Positions 1-5,087 of a DNA stretch of 5,235 bases are shown one piece after another. A program made the position numbers and the translations under genes. The stretch lies in assembly GCA_009778865.1 (NCBI GenBank), contig WRFJ01000072.1, positions 1 through 5,235 on the forward strand, written 5' to 3'. The notes under the pieces are model-generated. The model saw only the letters and a list, made by a program, of their open reading frames with translations. It did not search any database and was not told where the DNA came from. This DNA is from Chloroflexota bacterium (GTDB lineage Bacteria > Chloroflexota > Dehalococcoidia > Dehalococcoidales > WRFJ01). Position 1 is the stretch's first letter. Every line of letters starts with the position of its first letter.

Positions 1-100
1 TATAGCTGTATAAAGTAGGTACAGGTTCATCTGGTGACACATTTTCGTTGTTGCCAAGAGCATTTGACAATTGCTGAAAGCCGCGCTTGGCGTGAAACTC
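1..100. other. Window-edge stretch with no assignable gene
   Basis: No complete gene is visible here. On the minus strand, the frame of the neighbouring phosphoribosyltransferase stays open for about 33 codons after its TAA and runs off the window edge. It could be the start of a further gene of the same transcription unit, but no ATG with a ribosome binding site is seen, and the only in-frame start-like codons are TTG and GTG. On the plus strand the three frames meet stops at 3-5, 11-13 and 16-18, so a plus-strand gene could end just inside the edge. No hairpin followed by a T-run is present, so transcription from the hpt unit may continue leftwards. Confidence 0.3.
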
Positions 101-745
101 TTATATACAGCGCATAGTCTCGTCATCCTCCATATTATGCCAAAAATGATAATACCTAGACACGTAAAAAGACGGCGTAAAATCAGTAACTACTGATACT
201 ACTTTATCGGCAGTTTTTTCTAAAAGCTTTACAGCCGGTGCCGAAGCGGTGGGAGCAGCAGCAATAATTTCTTTAGGACGGCGGCGGCGCAAAGATTCTA
301 TGGCAGCTAACATAGTATATCCGCTGGCTAAACCATCGTCTATAACTATGATAGTTTTTCCGTTTAATACCGGCATCGGACGGCCAGCCCTAAAGCGCAG
401 TATGCGCTCGCGAACATCCTGACGCACTTTATGTACCTGCTGATCGGCCTGCTCTTCGGTAATACCAAAAGCTCGCACCATTTCCGGATATAAAATATAG
501 GAACCATCATCGGCTACTGCTCCAAAACCACCTTCGGGACGCAAAGGAATAGGCAGTTTGCGGCAGATAACAAAATCCAACGGGCATTCTAAAGCAAAAG
601 CCACCGGAGCAGCTACCGGCACGCCGCCATTGGGTATAGCCAGCACAATGACATCACTTCGCCCTTTATAGGCTTTAAGCTTATCGGCTAATCTTACGCC
701 GCCGTCGTAACGATTTTCAAAAGTGGGATTTTCGGAAATTTTCAT
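101..745 (-). CDS. Phosphoribosyltransferase-family protein, substrate unknown
   Basis: This 214-residue protein belongs to the PRTase (PF00156-type) fold family, whose members transfer a base or other group to or from 5-phosphoribosyl pyrophosphate (PRPP). Visible hallmarks are the N-terminal FENRYDGG segment (residues 9-16), LAIPNGGVPVA (35-45), which fits the pyrophosphate-loop position, a conserved RKL (62-64), and the PRPP-binding signature VIDDGLASGYT (134-144) with its paired acidic residues D136/D137. The length fits the stand-alone subgroup seen in many genomes, which is largely uncharacterised. The C-terminus (YYHFWHNMEDDE) also matches that subgroup, so the TAA looks genuine. The gene begins nine bases after the hpt stop and in the same frame, with no recognisable ribosome binding site, which suggests translational coupling to hpt and a role near purine salvage. 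The actual substrate cannot be read from the sequence. Confidence 0.85.
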   Translation of the reverse strand: MKISENPTFENRYDGGVRLADKLKAYKGRSDVIVLAIPNGGVPVAAPVAFALECPLDFVICRKLPIPLRPEGGFGAVADDGSYILYPEMVRAFGITEEQADQQVHKVRQDVRERILRFRAGRPMPVLNGKTIIVIDDGLASGYTMLAAIESLRRRRPKEIIAAAPTASAPAVKLLEKTADKVVSVVTDFTPSFYVSRYYHFWHNMEDDETMRCI

Positions 746-754
746 TGTTAACCA

Positions 755-1279
755 TTAAGTATCTAAAATATGTATCTTACTAAAGTTGCGGAAATTTTCG
801 GCATAGTCTAATCCGTAACCCACAATAAACTCATCGGGGATATCAAAGCCCAAAAAGTCAACATTAACATCTATTTTGCGGCGGCTGGGTTTGGAAATTA
901 AAGCACACAGGCGCACGCTTTTAGCGCCCTTATCCTCAAAATACCTTTTTAAAAAACTGGTAGTACAGCCGCTGTCCACAATATCCTCCACGATCAATAC
1001 ATGTTGATTGCGAATTGGCATATCACATTCTTTGGTGATATTTACTCTACCACATGATATAGTGCCGTCGCCGTAACTTTTGGCACTCATAAAATCTATT
1101 TTGACCGAACAGGTAAGTTTACGTATAAGATCAGCCATAAAAACAAAAGAGCCTTTAAGTATGCCAACTATCAGCACTTCCTCATTTTTATATTTAGCGT
1201 TTATAGCAGTGGCTATTTTATCAACAGCGCCTTGTATCTGTTCTTCGCTTATTAATATCTCACCGGGCGTATACGACAT
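755..1279 (-). CDS. hpt: Hypoxanthine phosphoribosyltransferase
   Basis: This cytoplasmic purine-salvage enzyme converts hypoxanthine (and usually guanine) plus PRPP to IMP or GMP. The 174-residue protein has the HPRT motifs in order: ILKGSFVF (residues 40-47, pyrophosphate loop), KSYG (67-70, flexible loop), VEDIVDSGCTT (97-107, PRPP-binding loop with E98/D99 and catalytic D102), the purine-contacting lysine in ISKPSRR (K130) and FIVGYGLDYAENFRN (151-165). The last nine residues (FSKIHILDT) differ from the common LPYIG-type ending. The frame is open upstream to a TTG at 1315, but that codon lies at about the predicted transcription start. The ATG at 1279 has GGAGGG six bases upstream, so 1279 is chosen. 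It is first in a minus-strand unit with the PRTase and is divergent from the zinc-ribbon gene. Confidence 0.95.
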   Translation of the reverse strand: MSYTPGEILISEEQIQGAVDKIATAINAKYKNEEVLIVGILKGSFVFMADLIRKLTCSVKIDFMSAKSYGDGTISCGRVNITKECDMPIRNQHVLIVEDIVDSGCTTSFLKRYFEDKGAKSVRLCALISKPSRRKIDVNVDFLGFDIPDEFIVGYGLDYAENFRNFSKIHILDT

Positions 1280-1285
1280 TCTCGG

Positions 1286-1291
1286 CCCTCC
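1286..1291 (-). promoter_or_regulatory. Ribosome binding site of hpt
   Basis: GGAGGG on the minus strand ends six bases before the ATG at 1279. It fixes the hpt start and rules out the upstream in-frame TTG at 1315, which would place this site inside the coding region. Confidence 0.85.
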
Positions 1292-1316
1292 GTCTTTATT
1301 TTTTGGCTCAATCAAA

Positions 1317-1345
1317 ATTATAATGGTAATTTAATGCCTTGTCCA
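1317..1345 (-). promoter_or_regulatory. Sigma-70/A-type promoter of hpt
   Basis: On the minus strand, TGGACA (1345-1340) is followed by a 17-base spacer and a perfect TATAAT (1322-1317), 11 of 12 consensus bases. The predicted transcription start is near 1310, giving a leader of about 30 bases to the hpt ATG. The leader holds no riboswitch or attenuator. The -35 box lies only 11 bases from the -35 box of the divergent zinc-ribbon promoter. Confidence 0.8.
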
Positions 1346-1356
1346 TAAAAAGAGAA

Positions 1357-1385
1357 CTGACGCTACCGTTAAAACATGCTATAAT
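1357..1385 (+). promoter_or_regulatory. Extended -10 promoter of the zinc-ribbon gene
   Basis: CTGACG (1357-1362), a 17-base spacer and a perfect TATAAT (1380-1385) preceded by TGC form an extended -10 promoter with a four-of-six -35 box. The start of transcription should be near 1391-1393, about 28 bases before the ATG at 1420. This position excludes the longer open frame that begins with TTG at 1339. The hexamer ATTATA recurs in inverted orientation at 1393-1398, over the predicted start. Confidence 0.75.
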
Positions 1386-1409
1386 TTTATGCATTATAAA
1401 TCAAACCGT

Positions 1410-1415
1410 GAGGTG
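1410..1415 (+). promoter_or_regulatory. Ribosome binding site of the zinc-ribbon gene
   Basis: GAGGTG ends four bases before the ATG at 1420 and supports that codon as the start. The upstream TTG at 1339 has no such site. Confidence 0.75.
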
Positions 1416-1419
1416 CCCT

Positions 1420-1980
1420 ATGCTTTTGCAGTGTTCTTGTTGTAAACATACTTTGGATACTTCTAAATTTACAGAAGTGCCTACTTTCTGTCCCACCTGC
1501 GGTGCTGTACTTATAGAAAACGGAGCAGCTCGCTCCAATTATTTTTGTCATTCCTGCGGCAAGAGCCTGCCCGAAGGCGGAGCTTTTTGCTCCTATTGTG
1601 GTATGCCCGCCCCTGTAACTGCACCAGCTAAAGATAAAAAAGAAAAAACTTCCGGCCGTGAATCAGGTGGTAAGAAAACCAGCCGTGCTGCTATGAAACT
1701 TTATGAACAATGGATGGCCCAAGGCGACTTGTCAGCCGAAAACGTTAAGGAATTAACCGGTTACGAAGTAGGTTCATATTACGAAGAAGAGCTGCCGCCA
1801 CCGCCACCACCGCCTGTTGCTGCACACCAGTCTTCTTATACTTCTAACAATTGGCTAAGTGATACGCCGGGAAAAATAGGATCTACAATTAGCGCTTTAC
1901 TGCGCAATAAACCATTTTTAGTATCGCTGGCCGTCAATGCCTTTTTATTATTAGTAGTAATTTTACTTATCGTGTTATAG
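1420..1980 (+). CDS. Double zinc-ribbon, tail-anchored membrane protein
   Basis: The function is unknown. The 186-residue protein starts with two zinc ribbons of four cysteines each: C5/C8 with C24/C27, and C43/C46 with C57/C60. The second has the common CxxCG...FCxxCG form. A charged linker rich in Lys, Ser and Gly follows (about 70-90), then a probably helical segment (about 90-115, LYEQWMAQGDLSAENVKEL) that faintly recalls short SHOCT-like modules. Next come an acidic stretch, seven consecutive prolines (126-132) and one C-terminal hydrophobic helix (about 166-186). There is no signal peptide, and R162 and K164 flank the helix, so the ribbons most likely face the cytoplasm with the tail in the membrane. 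The start is set by GAGGTG at 1410 and by the promoter. It is divergent from hpt and convergent with queA. Similar Firmicutes proteins are mostly unstudied; a regulatory or scaffold role is only a guess. Confidence 0.85.
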   Translation: MLLQCSCCKHTLDTSKFTEVPTFCPTCGAVLIENGAARSNYFCHSCGKSLPEGGAFCSYCGMPAPVTAPAKDKKEKTSGRESGGKKTSRAAMKLYEQWMAQGDLSAENVKELTGYEVGSYYEEELPPPPPPPVAAHQSSYTSNNWLSDTPGKIGSTISALLRNKPFLVSLAVNAFLLLVVILLIVL

Positions 1981-1999
1981 CTTTAACATCAATGGCTTC
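1981..1999. other. 19-base convergent junction without a terminator
   Basis: The zinc-ribbon gene (TAG at 1978-1980) and queA (TAA at 2002-2000) end face to face with 19 bases between them. The only symmetry is GTTA/TAAC at 1974-1987, four A-T-rich pairs with no T-run on either side. No intrinsic terminator can be called, so the two transcripts probably overlap or end by Rho or inside the opposing gene. Confidence 0.55.
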
Positions 2000-3049
2000 T
2001 TACAGCAACAACATACAGTCACCAAAACTAAAGAAGCGATAGCCACTACGTACAGCCTCCTTATAAGCTTGCAGTATCTTATTTCTGTCATAAAAAGATG
2101 ATACCAGCATAAGCAGCGTGCTTTTAGGTAAGTGAAAATTAGTGATAAGTTTATCTACTACCAGCCATTTATGCCCCGGTAAAATCAGCAGACTAGCTTG
2201 ACCGGTTGTTTTATACAATTTGCCGTCCGGGCTTAAAAGAGCACACTGTTCTACCGCTCTAGCAGCACTGGTGCCTACGCAAAATATACTATTGCCGTTT
2301 TCTTTGGCATTATTGATAACCTCAGCGCTTTCAGCACTTATCTCATAATATTCTTGGTGGATGGGATGCTTAGTAGGATCATCTACTTTAACCGGCCTGA
2401 AAGTATCAAGTGAGATATGTAGCTTAATAAACACCGTCTGTACACCTTTGTGGCGTAATTTTTCCAGCATGTGCTCCGTAAAATGCAATCCGGCAGTAGG
2501 CGCAGCTACGCTGCCTTCTTCTTTAGCATATACTGTCTGATAACGCTCAGGGTTCTGTAAGGGTGCAGTAATGTATGGCGGCAACGGCATAGCGCCTATT
2601 TGCCACAACGCACTTTCATCATTAAAACGTACTAGGCATATGCCGTCTTCTTGTTTACTGATAATTTGAGCAATAGTTTGTTTAGTACTATCTTTAACTA
2701 CGCTATTTTCATAACCATACAGGATTATATTATGGCCTTCTTTCAAACGCTTAGACGGTTTAACCAAAGCTTGCCATAGGCCGCTGCTTTTATGCTTTAA
2801 TAACAGTATCTCCACTTTGCCGCCGCTACCCTCTTTTTCGCCTTTGAGGCGTGCCGGAATAACACGGCTGGAATTAAAAATTATAACATCGTCTTTTTGG
2901 AAATACTCTAAAATATCGCGGAAAATTCTATGTTTGACAGTACCTTTTTGACGGTTAAGCACCATTAAGCGCGAACCATCGCGCTCTTCTAAGGGCACTT
3001 GGGCAATCTGCTCTTTGGGCAGTTGATAATCAAAATCGGCAGTTTTCAT
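2000..3049 (-). CDS. queA: S-adenosylmethionine:tRNA ribosyltransferase-isomerase
   Basis: QueA transfers and isomerises the ribosyl part of SAM onto preQ1 at tRNA position 34, making epoxyqueuosine and releasing adenine and methionine. It is cytoplasmic. The 349-residue length is normal. Family motifs run the full length: DFDYQLP (5-11), SRVIPARL (61-68), GGKVEILLL (76-84), PLPPYI (155-160), ERYQTVYA (168-175), GSVAAPTAGLHFT (179-191), TFRPV (216-220), VDKLITNFHLPKSTLLML (298-315) and YRFFSFGD (337-344). Two usually conserved blocks are altered: the common GTTSxRxLE is GTSAARAVE (259-267), and the common F-I-x-PGY region reads LLILPGHKW (287-295). The ATG abuts the metF TAA with no gap and without a visible ribosome binding site, so translation is probably coupled to metF. 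Confidence 0.95.
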   Translation of the reverse strand: MKTADFDYQLPKEQIAQVPLEERDGSRLMVLNRQKGTVKHRIFRDILEYFQKDDVIIFNSSRVIPARLKGEKEGSGGKVEILLLKHKSSGLWQALVKPSKRLKEGHNIILYGYENSVVKDSTKQTIAQIISKQEDGICLVRFNDESALWQIGAMPLPPYITAPLQNPERYQTVYAKEEGSVAAPTAGLHFTEHMLEKLRHKGVQTVFIKLHISLDTFRPVKVDDPTKHPIHQEYYEISAESAEVINNAKENGNSIFCVGTSAARAVEQCALLSPDGKLYKTTGQASLLILPGHKWLVVDKLITNFHLPKSTLLMLVSSFYDRNKILQAYKEAVRSGYRFFSFGDCMLLL

Positions 3050-3934
3050 TTATTTGCTAATATAAGCTCTAAGAGTTTGTAAAAGATCTAAAGAAGGTTG
3101 CAAGCGATTTAACGCATAAAAATGGATGCCGTCTACACCGTAATCTAAAAGATCTTTGCTTTGCTCCAAAGCATAAAGATATCCGGCCTTAATAGTGGCC
3201 TCTTTATCGTCAGCAATAGGAGCAAATATTTCATGCAGTCTTGCAGGTAGCGTAGTGCCGTTGTTAAATGCCATCTCCAGCGTTTTGGCATAGTTTACAA
3301 TAGGCAGAATACCGGGGATGATTTTAGCAGTTATGCCGGCCAAACGCACCCGGTTTTCAAAATCGTAATATTGCTGATTATCAAAGAAAAATTGGGTTAT
3401 TATAAACTGCCCACCATGCTCCAGTTTCATTTTCAAATATTTAATATCAAGATCTAAACTGGCAACATGAATATGACCCTCGGGAAAACCGGCTACACCT
3501 ATGCAGAAATACTCTCTAAACTCTTTGATAAGGTCAATGAGCTCGTAGCAATATTGAAAACCATCTGTAGCAGCTTGCCATTGGCTTTGACCTTTAGGCG
3601 GGTCACCTCGTAAAGCCATAATGTTGTTGACGCCACGATTTTTCATTTCAATAATCATAGTGCGTAGAGTCTCTCGGTTATAACCCACGCAAGTTAAATG
3701 ATGTAAAACCGGTATATTAAGTTGATCTTGTAGAGAACTGACTAAATCCAAAGTAAGTTCTTTGGTAGAACCGCCGGCACCGTAAGTTACTGAAAAAAAA
3801 TCAGCACCATTGTTAGCTAAAGTTTTAGCTACCGCATGCAGATTAACTAGCCCTTCAGCTGTCTTAGGGGGGAAAAACTCAAAAGAAAATGTAGGCCTCT
3901 TGTTATCAAAAATCTGCTTTATTTGAATTGTCAT
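3050..3934 (-). CDS. metF: 5,10-methylenetetrahydrofolate reductase
   Basis: MetF is the FAD-dependent enzyme that reduces 5,10-methylene-THF to 5-methyl-THF, the methyl donor for methionine synthesis. The 294-residue protein is the usual size of the bacterial single-domain form. Visible signatures are FSFEFFPPK (16-24) with the catalytic Glu (E19, matching E28 of E. coli), SVTYGAGGS (48-56), HLTCVG (79-84), MALRGDPPKG (106-115) with D111 matching E. coli D120, VAGFPEGH (147-154), and ITQFFFDN (179-186), which contacts folate. The frame extends to a GTG at 3943, but that codon sits inside the ribosome binding site (AGGTG, 3945-3941), so the ATG at 3934 is preferred. It is the first gene of a two-gene unit with queA and is divergent from surE. 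No MetV partner gene is in the window. Confidence 0.95.
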   Translation of the reverse strand: MTIQIKQIFDNKRPTFSFEFFPPKTAEGLVNLHAVAKTLANNGADFFSVTYGAGGSTKELTLDLVSSLQDQLNIPVLHHLTCVGYNRETLRTMIIEMKNRGVNNIMALRGDPPKGQSQWQAATDGFQYCYELIDLIKEFREYFCIGVAGFPEGHIHVASLDLDIKYLKMKLEHGGQFIITQFFFDNQQYYDFENRVRLAGITAKIIPGILPIVNYAKTLEMAFNNGTTLPARLHEIFAPIADDKEATIKAGYLYALEQSKDLLDYGVDGIHFYALNRLQPSLDLLQTLRAYISK

Positions 3935-3940
3935 ATATTG

Positions 3941-3945
3941 CACCT
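3941..3945 (-). promoter_or_regulatory. Ribosome binding site of metF
   Basis: AGGTG on the minus strand lies six bases before the ATG at 3934. The in-frame GTG at 3943 is part of this site and cannot be the likely start. Confidence 0.7.
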
Positions 3946-3973
3946 GATTTGTTTAGAATTACACTAAAAACAT

Positions 3974-4002
3974 ATTATAATCTATTATCATCTTAATACC
4001 AA
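3974..4002 (-). promoter_or_regulatory. Sigma-70/A-type promoter of metF-queA
   Basis: On the minus strand TTGGTA (4002-3997), a 17-base spacer and a perfect TATAAT (3979-3974) form a promoter with a four-of-six -35 box. Transcription should start near 3967, leaving a leader of about 33 bases, too short for a SAM riboswitch or T-box. Regulation, if any, would therefore be by a protein. The -10 region is self-complementary (ATTATAAT), so a plus-strand TATAAT lies at 3976-3981, with a weak TTTAGA 18 bases upstream of it. Confidence 0.7.
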
Positions 4003-4004
4003 AG

Positions 4005-4029
4005 ATATAAGATGTTAGACAACTTATAT
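4005..4029. promoter_or_regulatory. 25-base imperfect palindrome, candidate operator upstream of metF
   Basis: ATATAAG (4005-4011) is mirrored by CTTATAT (4023-4029), and inside them TGT (4013-4015) is mirrored by ACA (4019-4021) around a TAG centre, with one A/A mismatch (4012/4022). Ten of eleven arm positions pair. It begins three bases upstream of the metF -35 box, with its centre about 50 bases before the predicted start, a typical site for an activator. The TATAAG-N11-CTTATA layout is compatible with a LysR-type regulator, some of which control methionine genes, but no regulator gene is present and the assignment is inference. No T-run follows, so it is not a terminator. Confidence 0.45.
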
Positions 4030-4202
4030 TAACGAGATGAAAAATGCGTAATATAGTAATGGATATACCACTTTCAAGATCTTATGCAAATTGGAAAAAA
4101 GCCATAACCTGGTGATTATATTTGTGTATTGTGTTGAAATAATAGAAAATCAAAAGATGAAGTTAAAGCGCTGTCATGCTAAAATTCAGTATTATGCAAA
4201 AC
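4030..4202. other. Rest of the metF-surE intergenic region
   Basis: This AT-rich stretch holds no convincing gene. A 23-codon open frame (4044-4115) is present, but it has only a weak upstream GAG and no recognisable product. Possible plus-strand promoters for surE are weak: TTGGAA (4091-4096) with GATTAT (4114-4119) at 17 bases, and an extended -10 at 4177-4185. The nine-base string TTATGCAAA occurs at 4082-4090 and again at 4192-4200, over the surE start region. No riboswitch or terminator is recognised. Confidence 0.4.
4177..4185 (+). promoter_or_regulatory. Possible extended -10 element of surE
   Basis: TGC followed by TAAAAT (five of six) matches an extended -10 promoter, although the position 17 bases upstream (ATGAAG) is not a -35 box. 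If it is used, transcription would begin near 4191-4194. The mRNA would then have a leader of no more than about 12 bases before the ATG at 4203, or none before the in-frame ATG at 4194. This fits the absence of a ribosome binding site before any candidate surE start. Confidence 0.3.
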
Positions 4203-5012
4203 ATGAAAGCTTTAATAGTAAATGACGATGGTATCTTAGCCCCGGGCTTACAAGAGTTGGCTTTAGCCGCACAACAAGTATTGCCGGTAGTTGTCTGCGC
4301 TCCTTTTAAAGAACAAAGTGCTTGCGGTACCCATATGACTTTATCTAAACCGTTAGGCGCTAAACAAATAGAAAATGTGCATTTGCCAGCTACGGCATGG
4401 GCAGTAGACGGATATGCTATAGATGCCGCATCTTTTGCTTTAAACTATGCTTATAAAGATCAGATAGGCATAGTTCTTTCTGGAGTTAACGGCGGCTTTA
4501 ATACCGGTGATGACATTTTAATATCGGGTACCGTAGCTGCAGCCATGTATGCTTATAAACATGGCTTACCTGCTATAGCTGTATCAGTAGAGCATGGACA
4601 TAATGAAAATGAAAAATATGCCGCTGGTTTGGCTGCGTTATTTGCCAAGCAAATACTGCAAGGTAAATTAGGCCGAGATATATTTCTTAACATTAATTAT
4701 CCTAGCGTAAAAGTACATGATGTTAAAGGTATTGCGATATGCTCTTGCGGGCAAAATAGCCATCAAGACAAAATAGATATCGTAGAATTAAACGGCCGTC
4801 ATTTTTACTGGCTTAGCCGTCATGAAGCAGTGAGTTCTAATGCTCACAGTGATGTCTACGCCGTACGTAATGATTATATATCAGTTAGTCTTATAAATTG
4901 CGAACTTTTAGGCAGCACTAGACCAGCAGAATTAGAAAAAATTGTAGCGGCGGTATGGCAAGAATTCTGCAAAGTTTACACAACTAAAGAAATGCCACCG
5001 GCAAATATTTGA
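4203..5012 (+). CDS. surE: 5'/3'-nucleotidase SurE family
   Basis: SurE is a divalent-metal-dependent phosphatase acting on nucleoside monophosphates. From the ATG at 4203 the protein has 269 residues, slightly longer than the usual roughly 250. The metal and active-site residues fall where family numbering expects: D8 and D9 in VNDDG (6-10), S39 in EQSACG (37-42), N96 in SGVNGG (93-98), followed by NTGDD (100-104) and SGTVAAA (108-114). LPAIAVS and, near the C-terminus, YAVRNDYISVS are also typical. The usually conserved GTPADC is GYAIDA (70-75), which is odd. In-frame ATGs also exist at 4176 and 4194. The one at 4203 gives the standard M-K-x-L-x-x-NDDG beginning, but none has a ribosome binding site, so the start is uncertain. 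It is divergent from metF. Confidence 0.9.
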   Translation: MKALIVNDDGILAPGLQELALAAQQVLPVVVCAPFKEQSACGTHMTLSKPLGAKQIENVHLPATAWAVDGYAIDAASFALNYAYKDQIGIVLSGVNGGFNTGDDILISGTVAAAMYAYKHGLPAIAVSVEHGHNENEKYAAGLAALFAKQILQGKLGRDIFLNINYPSVKVHDVKGIAICSCGQNSHQDKIDIVELNGRHFYWLSRHEAVSSNAHSDVYAVRNDYISVSLINCELLGSTRPAELEKIVAAVWQEFCKVYTTKEMPPANI

Positions 5013-5037
5013 CAATTTAGCTTTAAAAGAATATATT
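5009..5037 (+). promoter_or_regulatory. Near-consensus promoter overlapping the surE stop
   Basis: A perfect TTGACA (5009-5014) that includes the surE TGA, a 17-base spacer and TATATT (5032-5037) match 11 of 12 consensus bases. Transcription should start near 5044, about 44 bases before the ATG at 5088. The next gene can therefore be strongly and independently expressed. A six-base inverted repeat, ATATTA/TAATAT with a seven-base loop (5051-5069), lies in its leader. Confidence 0.8.
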
Positions 5038-5071
5038 TAAAAAGTGCCCCATATTATGATTTGTAATATAT

Positions 5072-5078
5072 AAGAGGA
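5072..5078 (+). promoter_or_regulatory. Ribosome binding site of the 3'-terminal gene
   Basis: AAGAGGA ends nine bases before the ATG at 5088 and supports that codon as the start of a real gene running out of the window. Confidence 0.75.
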
Positions 5079-5087
5079 ATACTAAAG

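Noticed and set aside
64..69. Consensus TTGACA on the plus strand near the left edge
   Set aside because: No acceptable -10 box lies 16-18 bases downstream (the region reads CTTGGCGT), and no plus-strand gene follows.
53..91. Inverted repeat GCCAAG/CTTGGC as a terminator after the PRTase
   Set aside because: The arms are six bases with a 27-base loop and no T-run on either side, so it does not resemble an intrinsic terminator.
1280..1315. 12-residue N-terminal extension of Hpt starting with TTG
   Set aside because: It starts at about the predicted transcription start and contains the GGAGGG site of the ATG at 1279.
1080..1334. 84-codon open frame on the plus strand
   Set aside because: It lies opposite hpt, which has clear HPRT motifs and a good start. 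The translated frame shows no family motif and no ribosome binding site, so it is a shadow frame.
1339..1419. N-terminal extension of the zinc-ribbon protein starting with TTG at 1339
   Set aside because: The -35 and -10 boxes at 1357-1385 lie inside it, there is no ribosome binding site at 1339, and GAGGTG precedes the ATG at 1420.
3935..3973. SAM riboswitch or T-box before metF
   Set aside because: The leader from the predicted start to the ATG is about 33 bases, far too short, and no matching motif is present.
4044..4115. 23-codon open frame between metF and surE
   Set aside because: Short, with only a weak GAG nine bases upstream, no recognisable product and no clear promoter; expected by chance in this length of AT-rich DNA.
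4082..4200. Nine-base direct repeat TTATGCAAA (4082-4090 and 4192-4200)
   Set aside because: Only two copies about 110 bases apart, without flanking similarity or mobile-element features; compatible with chance in AT-rich DNA.
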